DNA from: a virus
Reading direction: 5' to 3' (one strand)
DNA: 64,000 bases
IMG/VR virus record: IMGVR_UViG_3300041964_000076
Coordinates: 43,564 to 107,563 of that record
Both the position numbers and the translations under genes were made by a program. Every line of letters begins with the position of its first letter. Positions within the stretch are counted from its first letter, which is position 1. Below the pieces are notes generated by a model. That model searched no databases and had not been told where the DNA came from. It saw nothing but the letters and a program-made list of their open reading frames with translations. Shown here piece by piece: positions 50,635-64,000 of this stretch.

Positions 50635-51232
50635 CGGCGGGCTGGATGCCCAAAAGGTGTGCTCTAATCGCTGCTGCTGTTTCCTCAGAGAGTCCAGGTC
50701 TAATCCGTCGATCGTCGCGATCGGGGATGACTCCTGCAAATACTTCTGTAATCCCTTCTCTAGCGTTGCCCACTTCATCGCTTACAGCCTGTACTAACCA
50801 TCTTGGTAGAACACCCGCTTCTGAAAGTGTATGAACAGCCTCAAGGATGTCTAGGGGCTTGCCTAACACCCGCTCGATCGCCCATTTGGGAATACCGACT
50901 GGCACTCTTTGAGTGATTTCTTTCTCGTAAGGTTCACCAGTCCGCGCATTGATACCCGTTTCTTTGGTATAAGTGACTCGCTCCATACGCCCAAAAAGGT
51001 AATCAGCAAAAGCCTTTTTAGCTTGCCTTACTAATGTTTCAGGGCACGTATCACGATATTCATCCTTAGCTCTAGAAACGGACTCGGAAAACTCGGAGTA
51101 GCGTTTCATCCACTCGTAAAAAGTGTCTTCACTAATCTTGCCTGCTTGCCACCCTGCACGGTCTGATCCAGACTGAGCGATCGCGTCAATAATTGTCTGA
51201 ACTCTTTCAGGCGTGTACTTAGATTTAGCCAT
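50585..51232 (-). CDS. terS: Terminase small subunit, 215 aa (left-arm copy)
   Basis: MAKSKYTPERVQTIIDAIAQ, then AGWQAGKISEDTFYEWMKRY: an N-terminal HTH of the terminase-small type, followed by a helical domain (KAFADYLFGRMERVTYTKET) and LGKPLDILEAVHTLSEAGVL. The C-terminal tail overlaps the terL start by 50 bases. It recognises the packaging site. Residue-for-residue it matches the right-arm frames apart from the indel there. Confidence 0.8.
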   Translation of the reverse strand: MAKSKYTPERVQTIIDAIAQSGSDRAGWQAGKISEDTFYEWMKRYSEFSESVSRAKDEYRDTCPETLVRQAKKAFADYLFGRMERVTYTKETGINARTGEPYEKEITQRVPVGIPKWAIERVLGKPLDILEAVHTLSEAGVLPRWLVQAVSDEVGNAREGITEVFAGVIPDRDDRRIRPGLSEETAAAIRAHLLGIQPADAPAVPASVASRSEPN

Positions 51233-51283
51233 TTAACCTTAGAAGCCGCATTATCCAATCATGCCCTAGATACAAGCTTTGCG

Positions 51284-51531
51284 CTAACCATTGCTACCAA
51301 TCAACTCAAGCCGATGGAGGAATAGATCGACCAAGAGAGGTCGATCGCACAAAAGTCCTGATTCTTTCAGACTCTCGATCGCCTCTACAAGGTTCTCAAC
51401 GTGGCAGAGGCATCTATCAACGAAGCGCCTGCTGTACTATCACCTAACACCGCTGCCGATTGATACCTGAGGCAAAAGCACATCTGATGCACTAGCAGGT
51501 TGGTTAAGTGGTCATCAAAGCTTTGGGTCAT
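51284..51531 (-). pseudogene. Left-arm copy of the 82-aa protein, one base short
   Basis: Mirror of 60714-60962. One A is missing near 51400 (GTTGAGAACC here, GTTGAAGAACC in the right arm), making 248 instead of 249 bases and breaking the frame. Otherwise nearly identical. First sign of falling sequence quality towards the junction. Confidence 0.7.
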
Positions 51532-51830
51532 TTGCTGCTGGGGTGTAAGTAGACTCTAATTGCCATACCCAAGATTCGTCGTAATCATCCGAACCATCGC
51601 ACTCGCCATAGTCGCACTCTAATTCCCAAAGTTGAACGGTATTACTAGAGGGAGAATAGGCGATCGCCTTAAAGTTGTTGTATTCAATGACTACGGTATC
51701 GTCGCTGATAAGCTTTGAAAGCTCAACACAGCAATACCTAACTAATGCAGACCACGCAGACTGCTTCTATGCTTAAGTCGATCAGGCGTGTCGTGTTTTG
51801 CATGATCAGCTATGTTATTTACCTGTAGCT
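51515..51830 (-). pseudogene. Left-arm copy of the 102-aa protein, degraded at its 5' end
   Basis: Mirror of 60422-60730. Clean up to about 51,720, then several inserted and changed bases per 50 (extra CA in GCTCAACACAGC; later GCAGACCACGCAGACTGC). The start codon region is no longer readable. Interpreted as consensus error, not decay. Confidence 0.65.
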
Positions 51831-52545
51831 CTCTGCAGCTAGCGTCACCAGCCTCAAGCGAGCGCCTTCTGCTTGCTTTCATCAATCGCTTCTTCTGCTC
51901 AGCCCCATTGGCAATCTTCATTTGAGCGCGCGCAACTCGGCACCCAGATCGAAACCTTTAACCACATCAGTATCGCACTTGTACACCAAACCTCGTTCCT
52001 TATACACTGGAACTCTGACACTCGTATCGCGTATGTCTTGTGAAGTCGTACACGCTCCGTCTTTCTGTGCTGGGTCTAAGCGCAGCATCTCCGCTCTCGG
52101 GCTGGACTGTCAGGCGCTATCTTAGGACGCTGAAGACAAAGTAATCTGTAGTAGCGCAAACCCATTCCATCCCTGTGACACCCTCCTTTGTTAAGGTGCA
52201 TCGGCTGGGTTTTTGACCGGGGGAAAATAAATTGGCAGCGTTTTGTATTCAGGTGATAGTCATCAATCCTCGTTAACTTAAATTGTCGATCGGTCACTTC
52301 TTCAGGCAGGCAGCGCAGCCAACGTAGCGCTCGGTGGTAGATGTACGGTTTCATTGGTCTTCCCTGTTCCACCATGGCCATATATTGCGTTTACCTTGAT
52401 CCTTGCCAATTCGCTAGCGTGTCATGTCCCAAAAGCACGGGTACGGGCAATGTTCTACCAATGATTCTTGGTTGTTTAATGCGTCTTTCGTTCGTCTAGA
52501 GCGGTCACTATCTTTTTCGATAGTACTATCATTTATTTTTTTTTC
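51831..52545. other. Noisy mirror copy of the DUF4177-like and HTH genes
   Basis: Fragments still align with the right arm: TATCTTAGGACGCTGAAGAC, AATAAATTGGCAGCGTTTTG, CTTCAGGCAGGCAGCGCAGC, CAAAAGCACGGGTACGGGCA, each separated by indels. The reverse frame still spells EEVTDRQFKLT and KPYIYHRALRWLRCLP against EELTDRHLTED and KAEHLPPIARLLRCLP on the right. Error rate rises outward until homology ends at about 52,540. Confidence 0.8.
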
Positions 52546-55500
52546 AAAAACACTTTATTTATAGAGTTAACGGCCGCTTTGAAACCTCCGCCGGTAGATT
52601 TGAAGCGTAGGTTCATGGCTGCTTGATTTCCAGGCGAACAAGTCATTACCAAACGGCCAGCACCAACTTACTTACGTCTCTTTGACGCTGAGTTTTCGGT
52701 GTCGGATGGGCAAGAAAACGAAAACTGACAGCGCGCCGGCAACGACATTTCTGGCAGGCGGTTTGTAATCATCAAGCATCTGTGCGGGAAACCAACCCGG
52801 AACCCCCACCGACCGACAAGCCCTGGCGCTGGCACCTCGACGATGCTACTTGAGGTCGCATGGTCGAGCCAAGGTATTACCTGAAGGCATCAGTCAAGAG
52901 TCGATGCTCATGCCGATTGGACGATAGAGGACAAGTGGCGCAACATCACAGGCGACTTTAGATTTCTAGCCAACCCGCACACGAACGGAGCGCATTACTA
53001 AAAAGTATGGTCAAAGAATAGTTGGAGAATTGTTCTCAGGGAGTGCTCCTGATGGGAACTCAAATGAAATCCTTCCCACAAGCATAAAACATCACAGCAC
53101 TGTTGGTGGGGCAATGATCAGGTGGATTATGCCTAAGATGTAGGTAGGTCGTATACCTCTCTGGGTGGGCCCTCGTGGCACCGAACGTGACTGGACTGAA
53201 GTGGCGATTTCGCTCGGACATAATTTACCCCGGACAAAGTGCCCCATATCCACGGCAATATCAGAGAAGCCTATTTAGAAGTGTTGATCACATGAAAGGC
53301 GCATTTAGCGATAGGAATCGCTCACTCGCTGGGGTTCTTCCCCGCGAATAACACCACCGCAGAAAGAGAAGGTCTTGCCCCAGGCAACACCAATTCGGAA
53401 TCAGGCGCACACAGGACTCTTGCAAGTCGAGGTAAGCGACTGAACCAACCCCCAGGCAACCTGCAGTATCGCCTAGACCAAGACCGTGCGAACGCTCCTC
53501 AAGGAACAACTTGGCACCTTTTGCGGGGAAATGGAGGGAGTTCCAATTGGGTGGAACCGCACAAGCCCACAAACAGGATAAAGGCGTACACGTTTATAAT
53601 ACAGGTCTTCCACACAGCTCCCAGCGCATTTGTACCCCAGTGGCGCGAGCGCTTGTGCTGCGAGGTTCGTAAAGGCAGGACAGACTCAGCCCATACGCTA
53701 ACGACGCAAAATCAGCGGTAATATGCCCAGGCGAATCGCCTAGATGCGCCACACAGTTACCCAGCTCTGCCGCAATAACACAGATATGCGCATTAACCCC
53801 ACAACCATCTTATTAGGAGGCTGTTGGCCGTCCTGTCAACCAATAAAACAACGTCAAAGCCCTAAACTGGCGTTCCAAACAAGGTTTACCCTCTCACCGT
53901 CAAGCTGACACGGACCAATCCCAACGCACTAGTGCCCCCAATCGGTCCGCATTGTGCATTGCGCACGGTATTTCGCGTTCCCCTGTTTACCAACCCGGCA
54001 GCACACCAGGAACGGATCTCTCTGATCACAGGGGGGTTGCTGCATAAATCGTGCCACAAACGATCGTTTTCTGCCCTAGCCAGCAGCGGCCCGGCATAAC
54101 CAAACAGAACACGGTGTATAGATCGGAGCGTGTCACTTCTGCGGTGCTGATCTGGCGCAAACCACAATACCGACTCACCGATACTTTGAAAATGCAAGCG
54201 TCTACAGTCTAAGCAACGACGCAGGCGCTCGCACTCCCGCCGACTAAACGATGAACGCCGGTAGGACGTTGCCCCGCAATCGTCGATGTCGGACTATATT
54301 CACACCCCTTTGGCGTCACACTTTAAATGTGAGGGTCGCTAGCCCAGCGGGTCGGTACAGATCGAGTCAGCGACCTTGGCCGCCATGGTTGCTGGCGACC
54401 CAGCGACGACCTCAAGGGTTGTATACGGTCTCTGGATGTACGTTTCTCCCGTGCAGCCAGAGCAAAAGGTCGTTGATACACAACTGCAGACGGGATGGAT
54501 GGAATCAAGATCACGGGCGGTCCAACAACCCAAGATGTTCAACTTCAAGTGGTATGCAGGCGCCTTCTGTGGCGGGAATGGATGACCTTCTGCGACCCAA
54601 AAGCAATCCACGAGCGAATACTTCGAGGTAACGCTCGAACTCCCGCCAATCCCGTGAGCCGGTCGCTCGATCCCCGAGGCCGACACTGGTGAACTTCAAG
54701 ACATAGGCCAACTTGCTGCACGCTCAGTAGCAAGGCGATTCGAACGAATACACCACGCCTAACAATGTCTTCTATAAGGGACCGCGGTACGCCAATAAGG
54801 GGCGTAATGGGAGATTTTGCTACATCAATTGCGACCTCAAAGACGAGGGTTCTGTGTGGATTTCTTAGTCTTATGCAAAACCCGGAACCCCCACGGGTCT
54901 GTGCTGTGGTAATCCCAGTGGCCTGGCAGCGAAAGGACTCATCGCATCCCTGACTCGATCAGAACATCGGACCCGCAGAGCTACACCAGGACGACCGATG
55001 ACTTGCATTACATTCACAAGTATCTACCCAATGGCTGACAAACAAGGGACCCTCCGTCGACCTCAATGCAGATACTCCTGCTTTGACCTCAAGCCCACCG
55101 ATGCGACATGCAGTAGGGCCCCACCAACACAGTGACGACCAGCAGGTACCGACTACTCGTAGGGTGCCGCGGACATGCCAGCGACAAAAGGCCGAAGACT
55201 GAATGCCACTGCCCAAGCGATCGCTGCCCAAAAAGCAGGGGCCGATCGCTGCCCACCTGAAAACACGAAACAAAACTGACACCCCACCCCTTGGCCCACT
55301 GGTTATCCACTGACTTTTCGCGCTTTCGGTACCCCTCCGACTCCCTTCCACGCCGAGCTAACCCAGCCTGAAGGGGAACCCATTAAACTTATCAGCACAG
55401 GTGGGTTGACTGGCAATCTTATCCGAATCTTTCCAAGACGAGGCACACGGGAAAACGCAGGCACAAGAACCGCAGAGCGAGTTTCAATCGAGGCAATACT

Positions 55501-56500
55501 GAAGCGCTCGCGGATCTCACGCTGAGAACGCCCTCGATCAACTGATGGCGGCCGTGCAGGTGACCCCTAACCCCTCGCTCTCTCGCAGAAGTTGCAGGTA
55601 TCCCAACATATCTGCGTCCTGGTTTTCGAGAGTGCAGTGAAGTAGGAAAAGTTATGCCAAACTGAACCGGTCATGAGGTAGCGTTTCACAATCGTAGTCT
55701 CTCAACTGCCCACGCCGTCGCCGCGATGTTTAAATGTCCCAGGCTATCCCTAGAGACGCGGCGATGAGGTGGGCCAGTGCATCCATTCCATCATCAACAG
55801 TTACAGCAAGTAGAACGTACGTTCTGCATTGAGGTCGCAATCGCAAGTGACCGCGAACGTGGCCCATCACGACCTGGGTGCCGATTGCTTTAGCTGAAGG
55901 CCGACACAAGACTCAGCGCAGGGCGCACGAGCTGGACAGCGCCGCACCCCAAACGCAGACGCTGGAAAACGCTGACGGGTCAAATCGCCGAAAGCTCAAA
56001 TAACCGAAATTACCTACGCGATTCGGTCAACTTGAAGCGCCCTGCAGCGCCCGAGCGGGCAACGCAATAGCCCCCACGAACCGAGCGCGATGCACGGCTA
56101 CGAGCGTGTCCTCGGACCCATCCCATGCCAGGGGAACTCAGTGAGAAACACCGCAGTGGATTTTGAGCATCTACACTCAAATCTCCTTCCCGTATTTTAG
56201 AGCGAGCGATACACAAACCCATATAAGGCACACCATACTGTGCAAGCCCTACCAGGCTTATGACTGCGCCCCATCGAGCAATAAGCTCGACGAGGCCCAT
56301 ACGTAACCCACCGAAACGGCATGATCACAGGCAATATAGCCCGCACGCAACGGGTACCCGTGTACCATAAGCTCCTAGCTCAAAATCCCGACCGCGACCC
56401 CGCTACATCGCTAGGGATATCTACGGGGTGCCCGCTCGGAACTGCCCAGCTCGGAAATAAACATCCTAACCGCCCCTCCCCCCTTCCCCTTAACGTCTCT
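52546..56500. other. Non-coding, sequence-scrambled stretch
   Basis: No ORF with protein-like content on either strand, no ribosome sites in front of the short frames and no operon structure. Only one full HIP1 octamer was noticed (about 55219) in 4 kb. Composition drifts from balanced to C-rich at the right end. Best read as unreliable read sequence continuing the decaying left arm. Confidence 0.7.
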
Positions 56501-59640
<3,140 letters not shown>

Positions 59641-59744
59641 AAATAAATGCCATATTTCGGCGCGAGACCACATCATAGCAAGCCATGAACATGCTAGTAC
59701 GCTTCAAATCTAGCCACTGTGGTTTCAAAATTCGGCGTTACTAT
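59641..59744. other. Junction zone back to normal sequence
   Basis: Over about 100 bases the sequence returns to balanced composition. The first bases with a counterpart in the left arm are at about 59745; 59641-59744 has none there and carries no gene. Confidence 0.5.
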
Positions 59745-59770
59745 TGATAAATGACATTAGCTATCGAAAA

Positions 59771-60028
59771 ATGATAGTGACTAACTCTAGACGACGAAAG
59801 ACAGGCATTAAACAACCGAATATCATTGGTAGAAACATTGCCCGTACCCGTGCTTTTTGGGACATGACACAGCAAGAATTGGCAGATGGTATCAAGGTAA
59901 ACGTGCAATATATTGCCAGGGTGGAACAGGGAAGAACCCAACTGAAAGCCGAACATCTACCACCGATCGCCCGTTTGCTGCGCTGCCTGCCTGAAGAATT
60001 GACCGATCGGCATTTAACGGAGGATTGA
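59771..60028 (+). CDS. XRE-family regulator, 85 aa
   Basis: MIVTNSRRRKTGIKQPNIIG, then MTQQELADGIKVNVQYIARV, EQGRTQLKAEHLPP: a standard Cro/CI HTH. Start at the ATG 59771; a TTG at 59744 would add nine weak residues. It lies first in the late series ahead of terS and may regulate late transcription. Its left-arm mirror (about 52.3-52.5 kb) is unreadable. The stop TGA overlaps the next ATG by one base. Confidence 0.7.
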   Translation: MIVTNSRRRKTGIKQPNIIGRNIARTRAFWDMTQQELADGIKVNVQYIARVEQGRTQLKAEHLPPIARLLRCLPEELTDRHLTED

Positions 60029-60429
60029 TGACTATCACCTGGGAATACAAAACGCTGCCAGATTTATTTTCCCCCTGCAACCCAGCCGATCGCCTGAACA
60101 AGGAGGGTTCACAGGGATGGGAATTGGTTTGCGCTACTACAGATTACTTCGTCTTTAAGCGCCCTAAGATAGTGCCTGACAGCCAACCAGAACCGGAAGA
60201 AGCTGCGTTAGACCCTGCACAAGAAAACTTAGTGTGTGTAGCCACTTACGAAGGACAACCGATTCAAGTTTTTGAGCTAATGCGTGATGGTGTTTGCATA
60301 GCCTATAAGTGGTTTGCCGGTGCCGATGTTGCTAGCGCTCAAATGAAAATTGTCTTTGTGGCTAGCCCTTTGGAAGCATTAAAGCAAGCAAAAAAGGCGA
60401 TCGACGAGGCTTTGGCAGCGCGTGGTTAA
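60028..60429 (+). CDS. DUF4177-like protein, 133 aa
   Basis: TITWEYKTLPDLFSPCNPAD, LNKEGSQGWELVCATTDYFV, FKRP: the WEYK...LN..G..GWELV....YFVFKR pattern of DUF4177. A second part (VCVATYEGQPIQVFELMRDG) and a C-terminal helix (EALKQAKKAIDEALAARG) follow. Function unknown. Overlaps the next gene by eight bases. Confidence 0.65.
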   Translation: MTITWEYKTLPDLFSPCNPADRLNKEGSQGWELVCATTDYFVFKRPKIVPDSQPEPEEAALDPAQENLVCVATYEGQPIQVFELMRDGVCIAYKWFAGADVASAQMKIVFVASPLEALKQAKKAIDEALAARG

Positions 60430-60730
60430 ACTAACAAAAGCTGATATTGCAAAACTCACGCCTATCGACTTAAGCATAGAAGAAAAGTCTTCGTGGTCTT
60501 CATTCTTAGGTATTGCTGTTGAGCTTTCAAAGCTTATCAGCGACGATGCCGTAGTCATTGAATACAACAACTTTAAGGCGATCGCCTATTCTCCCTCTAG
60601 TAATACCGTTCAACTTTGGGAATTAGAGTGCGACTATGGCGAGTGCGATGGTTCGGATGATTACGACGAATCTTGGGTATGGCAATTAGAGTCTACTTAC
60701 ACCCCAGCAGCAAATGACCCAAAGCTTTGA
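60422..60730 (+). CDS. Hypothetical acidic protein, 102 aa
   Basis: GTG start. MVKLTKADIAKLTPIDLSIE, SFLGIAVELSKLISDDAVVI and NTVQLWELECDYGECDGSDD. The Asp/Glu-rich end suggests a DNA mimic or chaperone-like role, but this is a guess. Mirrored, degraded, in the left arm at 51515. Confidence 0.55.
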   Translation: MVKLTKADIAKLTPIDLSIEEKSSWSSFLGIAVELSKLISDDAVVIEYNNFKAIAYSPSSNTVQLWELECDYGECDGSDDYDESWVWQLESTYTPAANDPKL

Positions 60731-60962
60731 TGACCACTTAACCAACCTGCTAGTGCATCAGATGTGCTTTTGCCTCAGGTATCAATCGGCAGCGGTGTTA
60801 GGTGATAGTACAGCAGGCGCTTCGTTGATAGATGCCTCTGCCACGTTGAAGAACCTTGTAGAGGCGATCGAGAGCCTGAAAGAATCAGGACTTTGTGCGA
60901 TCGACCTTCTCTTGGTCGATCTATTCCTCCATCGGCTTGAGTTGATTGGTAGCAATGGTTAG
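60714..60962 (+). CDS. Hypothetical helical protein, 82 aa
   Basis: MTQSFDDHLTNLLVHQMCFC, then TLKNLVEAIESLKESGLCAI, DLLLVDLFLHRLELIGSNG. Fully helical. Overlaps the previous gene by 17 bases. It lies 52 bases before terS; the mirrored copy is at 51284. Function unknown. Confidence 0.55.
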   Translation: MTQSFDDHLTNLLVHQMCFCLRYQSAAVLGDSTAGASLIDASATLKNLVEAIESLKESGLCAIDLLLVDLFLHRLELIGSNG

Positions 60963-61014
60963 CGCAAAGCTTTGTATCTAGGGCATGATTGGATAATGCG
61001 GCTTCTAAGGTTAA

Positions 61015-61663
61015 ATGGCTAAATCTAAGTACACGCCTGAAAGAGTTCAGACAATTATTGACGCGATCGCTCAGTCTGGATCAGACCGTGCAGGGTGGCA
61101 AGCAGGCAAGATTAGTGAAGACACTTTTTACGAGTGGATGAAACGCTACTCCGAGTTTTCCGAGTCCGTTTCTAGAGCTAAGGATGAATATCGTGATACG
61201 TGCCCTGAAACATTAGTAAGGCAAGCTAAAAAGGCTTTTGCTGATTACCTTTTTGGGCGTATGGAGCGAGTCACTTATACCAAAGAAACGGGTATCAATG
61301 CACGGACTGGAGAACCCTACGAGAAAGAGATTACTCAAAGAGTGCCAGTCGGTATTCCCAAAGTGGGCGATCGAGCGGGTGTTAGGCAAGCCCCTAGACA
61401 TCCTTGAGGCTGTTCATACACTTTCAGAAGCGGGTGTTCTACCAAGATGGTTAGTACAGGCTGTAAGCGATGAAGTGGGCAACGCTAGAGAAGGGATTAC
61501 AGAAGTATTTGCAGGAGTCATCCCCGATCGCGACGATCGACGGATTAGACCTGGACTCTCTGAGGAAACAGCAGCAGCGATTAGAGCACACCTTTTGGGC
61601 ATCCAGCCCGCCGATGCTCCTGCCGTACCAGCGTCGGTGGCTAGCCGATCAGAGCCTAATTAA
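61015..61663 (+). CDS. terS: Terminase small subunit, right-arm copy (one-base insertion near 61365)
   Basis: Identical in protein sequence to the left copy up to RVPVGIPK, where CCCAAAGTGGGC replaces CCCAAATGGGC; the extra G shifts the frame and the rest (WAIERVLGKPLDILEAVHTL) continues in another frame to the stop at 61663. Without that base the gene is the normal 215-residue TerS with its N-terminal HTH. Confidence 0.8.
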
Positions 61664-62927
61664 GATCGCAGAGAAGTCACGCCGGATTGGATTTAGCTGG
61701 GCAGATGCCGCTGACTCTGCACTAGAAGCAGCCAAAATAAACGGTGTGGATACTTTTTATATTGGCTACAACATTGAGATGGCGCAGCAGTACATCAAAG
61801 ATGTAGCGTACTGGGCGAAAGCTTATCAGTTAAGTGTGAGCGATTTTGAAGAGTCCGTAATTGAAGAGAACGGTAGAAATATCTTCACCTACACCATTCA
61901 TTTTTTGAGCGGTTACAAGGTTGCCGCATTGTCTTCCAGACCTGCCAACCTGAGATCTAAGAAGGGACGCTTACGGATTGATGAAGCGGCTTTTCATGAA
62001 GACTTAGCAGAACTGGTTAAGGCAGCTTTAGCAGTGGTGATGTGGGGAGGCTCGGTCGGCATTTGGAGCACCCACGATGGCGAAGACAATGATTTTAACA
62101 AGCTCATTGAAGCGATCAGGACTGGCGATCGTCACTACAGTCATCATCGCGTTTCTTTGGATGATGCGCTCTCAGAAGGTTTTTATCAGCGTATCTGCTT
62201 AGTGCAGAATCAGGTTTGGACATTAGAAGGTGAACTTGCATGGCGATCGCAGATGTACCAAGACTATGGCGATGCTGCTGACGAGGAGCTTGGCTGTATC
62301 CCTAAGAAGAAGCAGAATGGCGACTTGGTTTACCATCGCTTCGATCGTGCCTTGAATACTTGTACAGATATTGTGCAGATGGGCGATCGCTTGCATATTG
62401 GTATGGACTTTAACGTGACAAACATGAACGCTGTTGTTCATGTCCTTCGCAACAATCAACCCCGTGCTGTTGATGTTTTGACAGGCATCGAAGACACGCC
62501 TGCCATGATTGCAGCAATCAAAAAACGTTACCCACAGCATTTGTCCTTAATCTCAATTTACCCTGACGCTTCAGGGCAAAGTCGCAAATCAACTAATGCT
62601 GCTTCTTCTGATGTCGCTATGCTCAGGCAGGCAGGGTTTAAGGTTGTGGTTGATGGTTCCAACCCAGCAGTTAAAGATCGCATCAATGCCATGAACACAG
62701 CCTTTTGCAATCCTAACGGCGATCGTCCATATTTGGTCAACATTGCTACTTGCGAACCGTATGTAGAAGCGTTAGAAAAACAAGGCTGGAAGAATGGCGA
62801 ACCTGACAAGTCGAAAGGTTTTGACCATCTACCAGATAGCGCGGGCTATTTCATTGCCAAACTACTACCAATCAAAACGCAACGTATTAACAGACCGATC
62901 GCCGCTGTTTCTTACGCCACTTATTAG
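61614..62927 (+). CDS. terL: Terminase large subunit, 437 aa (right-arm copy, intact)
   Basis: The ATG at 61614 (MLLPYQRRWLADQ) is chosen because Mu gp28-type terminases open this way and the overlap with terS is then only 50 bases; an in-frame ATG at 61470 is possible. EKSRRIGFSWADA is the ATPase motif region, RLRIDEAAFHED the Walker B with catalytic Glu, IGMDFNVTNMNAV and ISIYPDASGQS carry the nuclease aspartates. Differs from the left copy at scattered sites, e.g. GDRHYS for GERHYS, CTDIVQ for CTDSVQ. Powers packaging. Confidence 0.88.
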   Translation: MLLPYQRRWLADQSLIKIAEKSRRIGFSWADAADSALEAAKINGVDTFYIGYNIEMAQQYIKDVAYWAKAYQLSVSDFEESVIEENGRNIFTYTIHFLSGYKVAALSSRPANLRSKKGRLRIDEAAFHEDLAELVKAALAVVMWGGSVGIWSTHDGEDNDFNKLIEAIRTGDRHYSHHRVSLDDALSEGFYQRICLVQNQVWTLEGELAWRSQMYQDYGDAADEELGCIPKKKQNGDLVYHRFDRALNTCTDIVQMGDRLHIGMDFNVTNMNAVVHVLRNNQPRAVDVLTGIEDTPAMIAAIKKRYPQHLSLISIYPDASGQSRKSTNAASSDVAMLRQAGFKVVVDGSNPAVKDRINAMNTAFCNPNGDRPYLVNIATCEPYVEALEKQGWKNGEPDKSKGFDHLPDSAGYFIAKLLPIKTQRINRPIAAVSYATY

Positions 62928-62947
62928 CACCAGAGTAAAATTACATC

Positions 62948-64000
62948 ATGAAGGCAAAAAAGTATTGGCGGAAGGACTGGAGACAAGAGAATCTAGATTT
63001 ATATAACGGCGATCATTGGGATTTTTGGATTGGCCCCAAGGTTGACGAGAACGAACCTAACGCTCAAGAGTTTAATGCGGCAATCGAGCGGGTATTCCAA
63101 ACAAACAACCTGATTCGCAACTGCATCGATCGCCATGTCCGTGCGCTGATTGGTCGCTTCCCTAACTGGTTTTTTAAGGACGAAAGCGGCGATCGGGTGG
63201 AGGCTGACCCTAAAGAAGGTGATGAAGCAACGCCAAACTCAGCGGCAACTGAAGCCGAGTTATTGATACAGAGGTGGATCGATCGCATTCAGTCCTTGAG
63301 TCAAACTCAAGAAGCAGACATGGGCGATCCCTTTAAGAAAGCTGTCAAAGATTTAGCAGTGGCAGGTGAAGCATACCTGCGAATCTGGACTCCGAAGCGG
63401 TTTGAGAATGCCGATGATCCGATCCGGCGTGTTGCCATTCACTCGCCTGATATGGGGGCGATCGAGCTTATTTATGATGCTGATAAGTTTCTAGAGAAAA
63501 TTTACTACCGCTACCAGATAGACAACGTTGACTATATTGAATCTCAATTTATTGATGAGATAACAGGAGAGACTGTAATCCAGACTCTAGACTCAAATGA
63601 GAAACAGCTTTTAGATGATGAAGAGATCCGCTTGAATCTGGGGCGGGCGCTATACCGTTTATAAGATGTCAGCGCCATCGTTAATTACTCAATCAGCGAG
63701 AGACGCACAGAGCGCCGTTAACTTTGTCCTCACGATGCTCATGCGGAATCTGGAACAGGCAGGGTTCTTAGAGCGAATCATCCTGGGCGCTCAACCACCG
63801 GGGCACTGGGATGATGTGAATGGTGTTAAGACTTTCGTGCCTGACAATAACTTTAAGATCGGTGTGGGTCAGACTGCCTTTATCCAGGGCACACCGAACT
63901 TTGATGCTGAAGATAATATAACGGGCTACTCTAACCCCTCGGTAAATTATCGAGAGCCTGTGAACGTTGAAACGTTTGAGCGATCGCACGTTCTCGCCAC
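62948..64000 (+). CDS. Portal protein, right-arm copy, truncated by window (frameshift near 63645)
   Basis: Same start MKAKKYWRKDWRQENLDLYN as the left copy and identical for the first 75 residues; then patches of substitutions (KDESGDRVEADPKEGDEATP against KDASGDRVETEPEEGDEAAP). One extra G near 63645 shifts the frame; the remainder continues as APSLITQSARDAQSAVNFVL and GFLERIILGAQPPGHWDDVN to the end of the window. The 3' part lies outside. Confidence 0.8.

Larger units (their letters stand above)
48250..52545. repeat. Left arm of diverged inverted duplication
   Basis: Reverse complement of 59745-64000. Segments are identical over hundreds of bases (TerS, TerL 5' end, TerL 3' end with portal 5' end) while others differ by many substitutions (mid TerL, mid portal). 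From about 51,720 outward the left arm accumulates indels and substitutions and the similarity fades at about 52,540. Confidence 0.9.
59745..64000. repeat. Right arm of diverged inverted duplication
   Basis: Reverse complement of 48250-52545, running off the window end. Sequence is clean up to its start, carries HIP1 sites and full genes, and differs from the left arm in patches by real base changes, many of them silent or conservative. Two single-base insertions break genes here (about 61365 and 63645). Confidence 0.9.

Noticed and set aside
50646-50834. Plus-strand ORF over terS (also mirrored at 61414-61602)
   Set aside because: Antisense to the terS/terL overlap; preserved only because both coding frames beneath it are conserved.
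52546-56500. Short ORFs of 60-130 codons in this stretch
   Set aside because: They overlap on both strands, lack ribosome sites, show unnatural Arg/Pro/Ser-rich content and lie in unreliable sequence.

Overview
The window looks like a temperate phage or phage-plasmid of a cyanobacterium, joined at its right side to a partial inverted copy of a close relative. The octamer GCGATCGC (HIP1) and its GCGATC/CGATCG derivatives occur throughout 1-51.7 kb and 59.8-64 kb, which is the usual signature of cyanobacterial chromosomes and their long-term resident elements. A complete-looking late module (small and large terminase, portal, Mu-F/SPP1-gp7-like head protein, scaffold, decoration protein, lambda-E-like capsid, HhH protein, tail/fibre-like proteins) and a large serine integrase point to a tailed dsDNA phage that can integrate. 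The left end also carries plasmid-like genes.

Layout. 1-4.7 kb, minus strand: a string of overlapping genes running from a helix-turn-helix protein through small membrane proteins to a membrane-anchored HerA/FtsK-type ATPase and HNH nucleases. Just upstream lies a phased array of GGAAC/GTTCC pentamers (4687-4781), then a small DNA-binding gene on the plus strand. 5.3-7.1 kb, minus: five small genes behind a ribbon-helix-helix regulator with its own operator. 7.2-9.4 kb, plus: small genes. 9.4-10.3 kb: an XRE repressor on the minus strand, an operator region of inverted repeats, and an intrinsic terminator in front of the early genes. 10.3-29.6 kb, plus: the early/replication operon (three DNA methyltransferases, SSB-like proteins, SF1 helicase, D5/TOPRIM primase-helicase, PAPS-reductase-like enzyme, ThyX and many small genes), interrupted at 15.6-16.9 kb by a minus-strand XRE/GIY-YIG cassette. 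29.6-31.2 kb, minus: serine integrase. 32.4-51.5 kb, minus: late genes, with free-standing homing-type endonucleases inserted among them.

51.7-59.75 kb is not normal biological sequence. The left arm first becomes an increasingly error-filled copy of the right arm (to about 52.54 kb), then turns into about 4 kb with no coding signal, then about 3.1 kb almost devoid of G and full of C runs. At about 59.75 kb clean phage sequence resumes as an inverted, diverged copy of 48.25-52.5 kb (HTH gene, DUF4177-like gene, two small genes, TerS, TerL, portal) that runs off the window. The arms differ by real, patchy substitutions, so they come from two related phages. The junction itself is most simply a long-read/assembly artefact.

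About twenty genes are broken by single-base indels, mostly in homopolymers, and the two arms carry different ones. I therefore treat most broken genes as intact genes with consensus errors, not true pseudogenes. The most interesting real biology is a cytosine methyltransferase gene that reads sensibly in two overlapping frames, the phased pentamer array with its divergent DNA-binding genes, and two regulatory switches (10.2 kb and 16.9 kb). No tRNA, rRNA or CRISPR array was seen.
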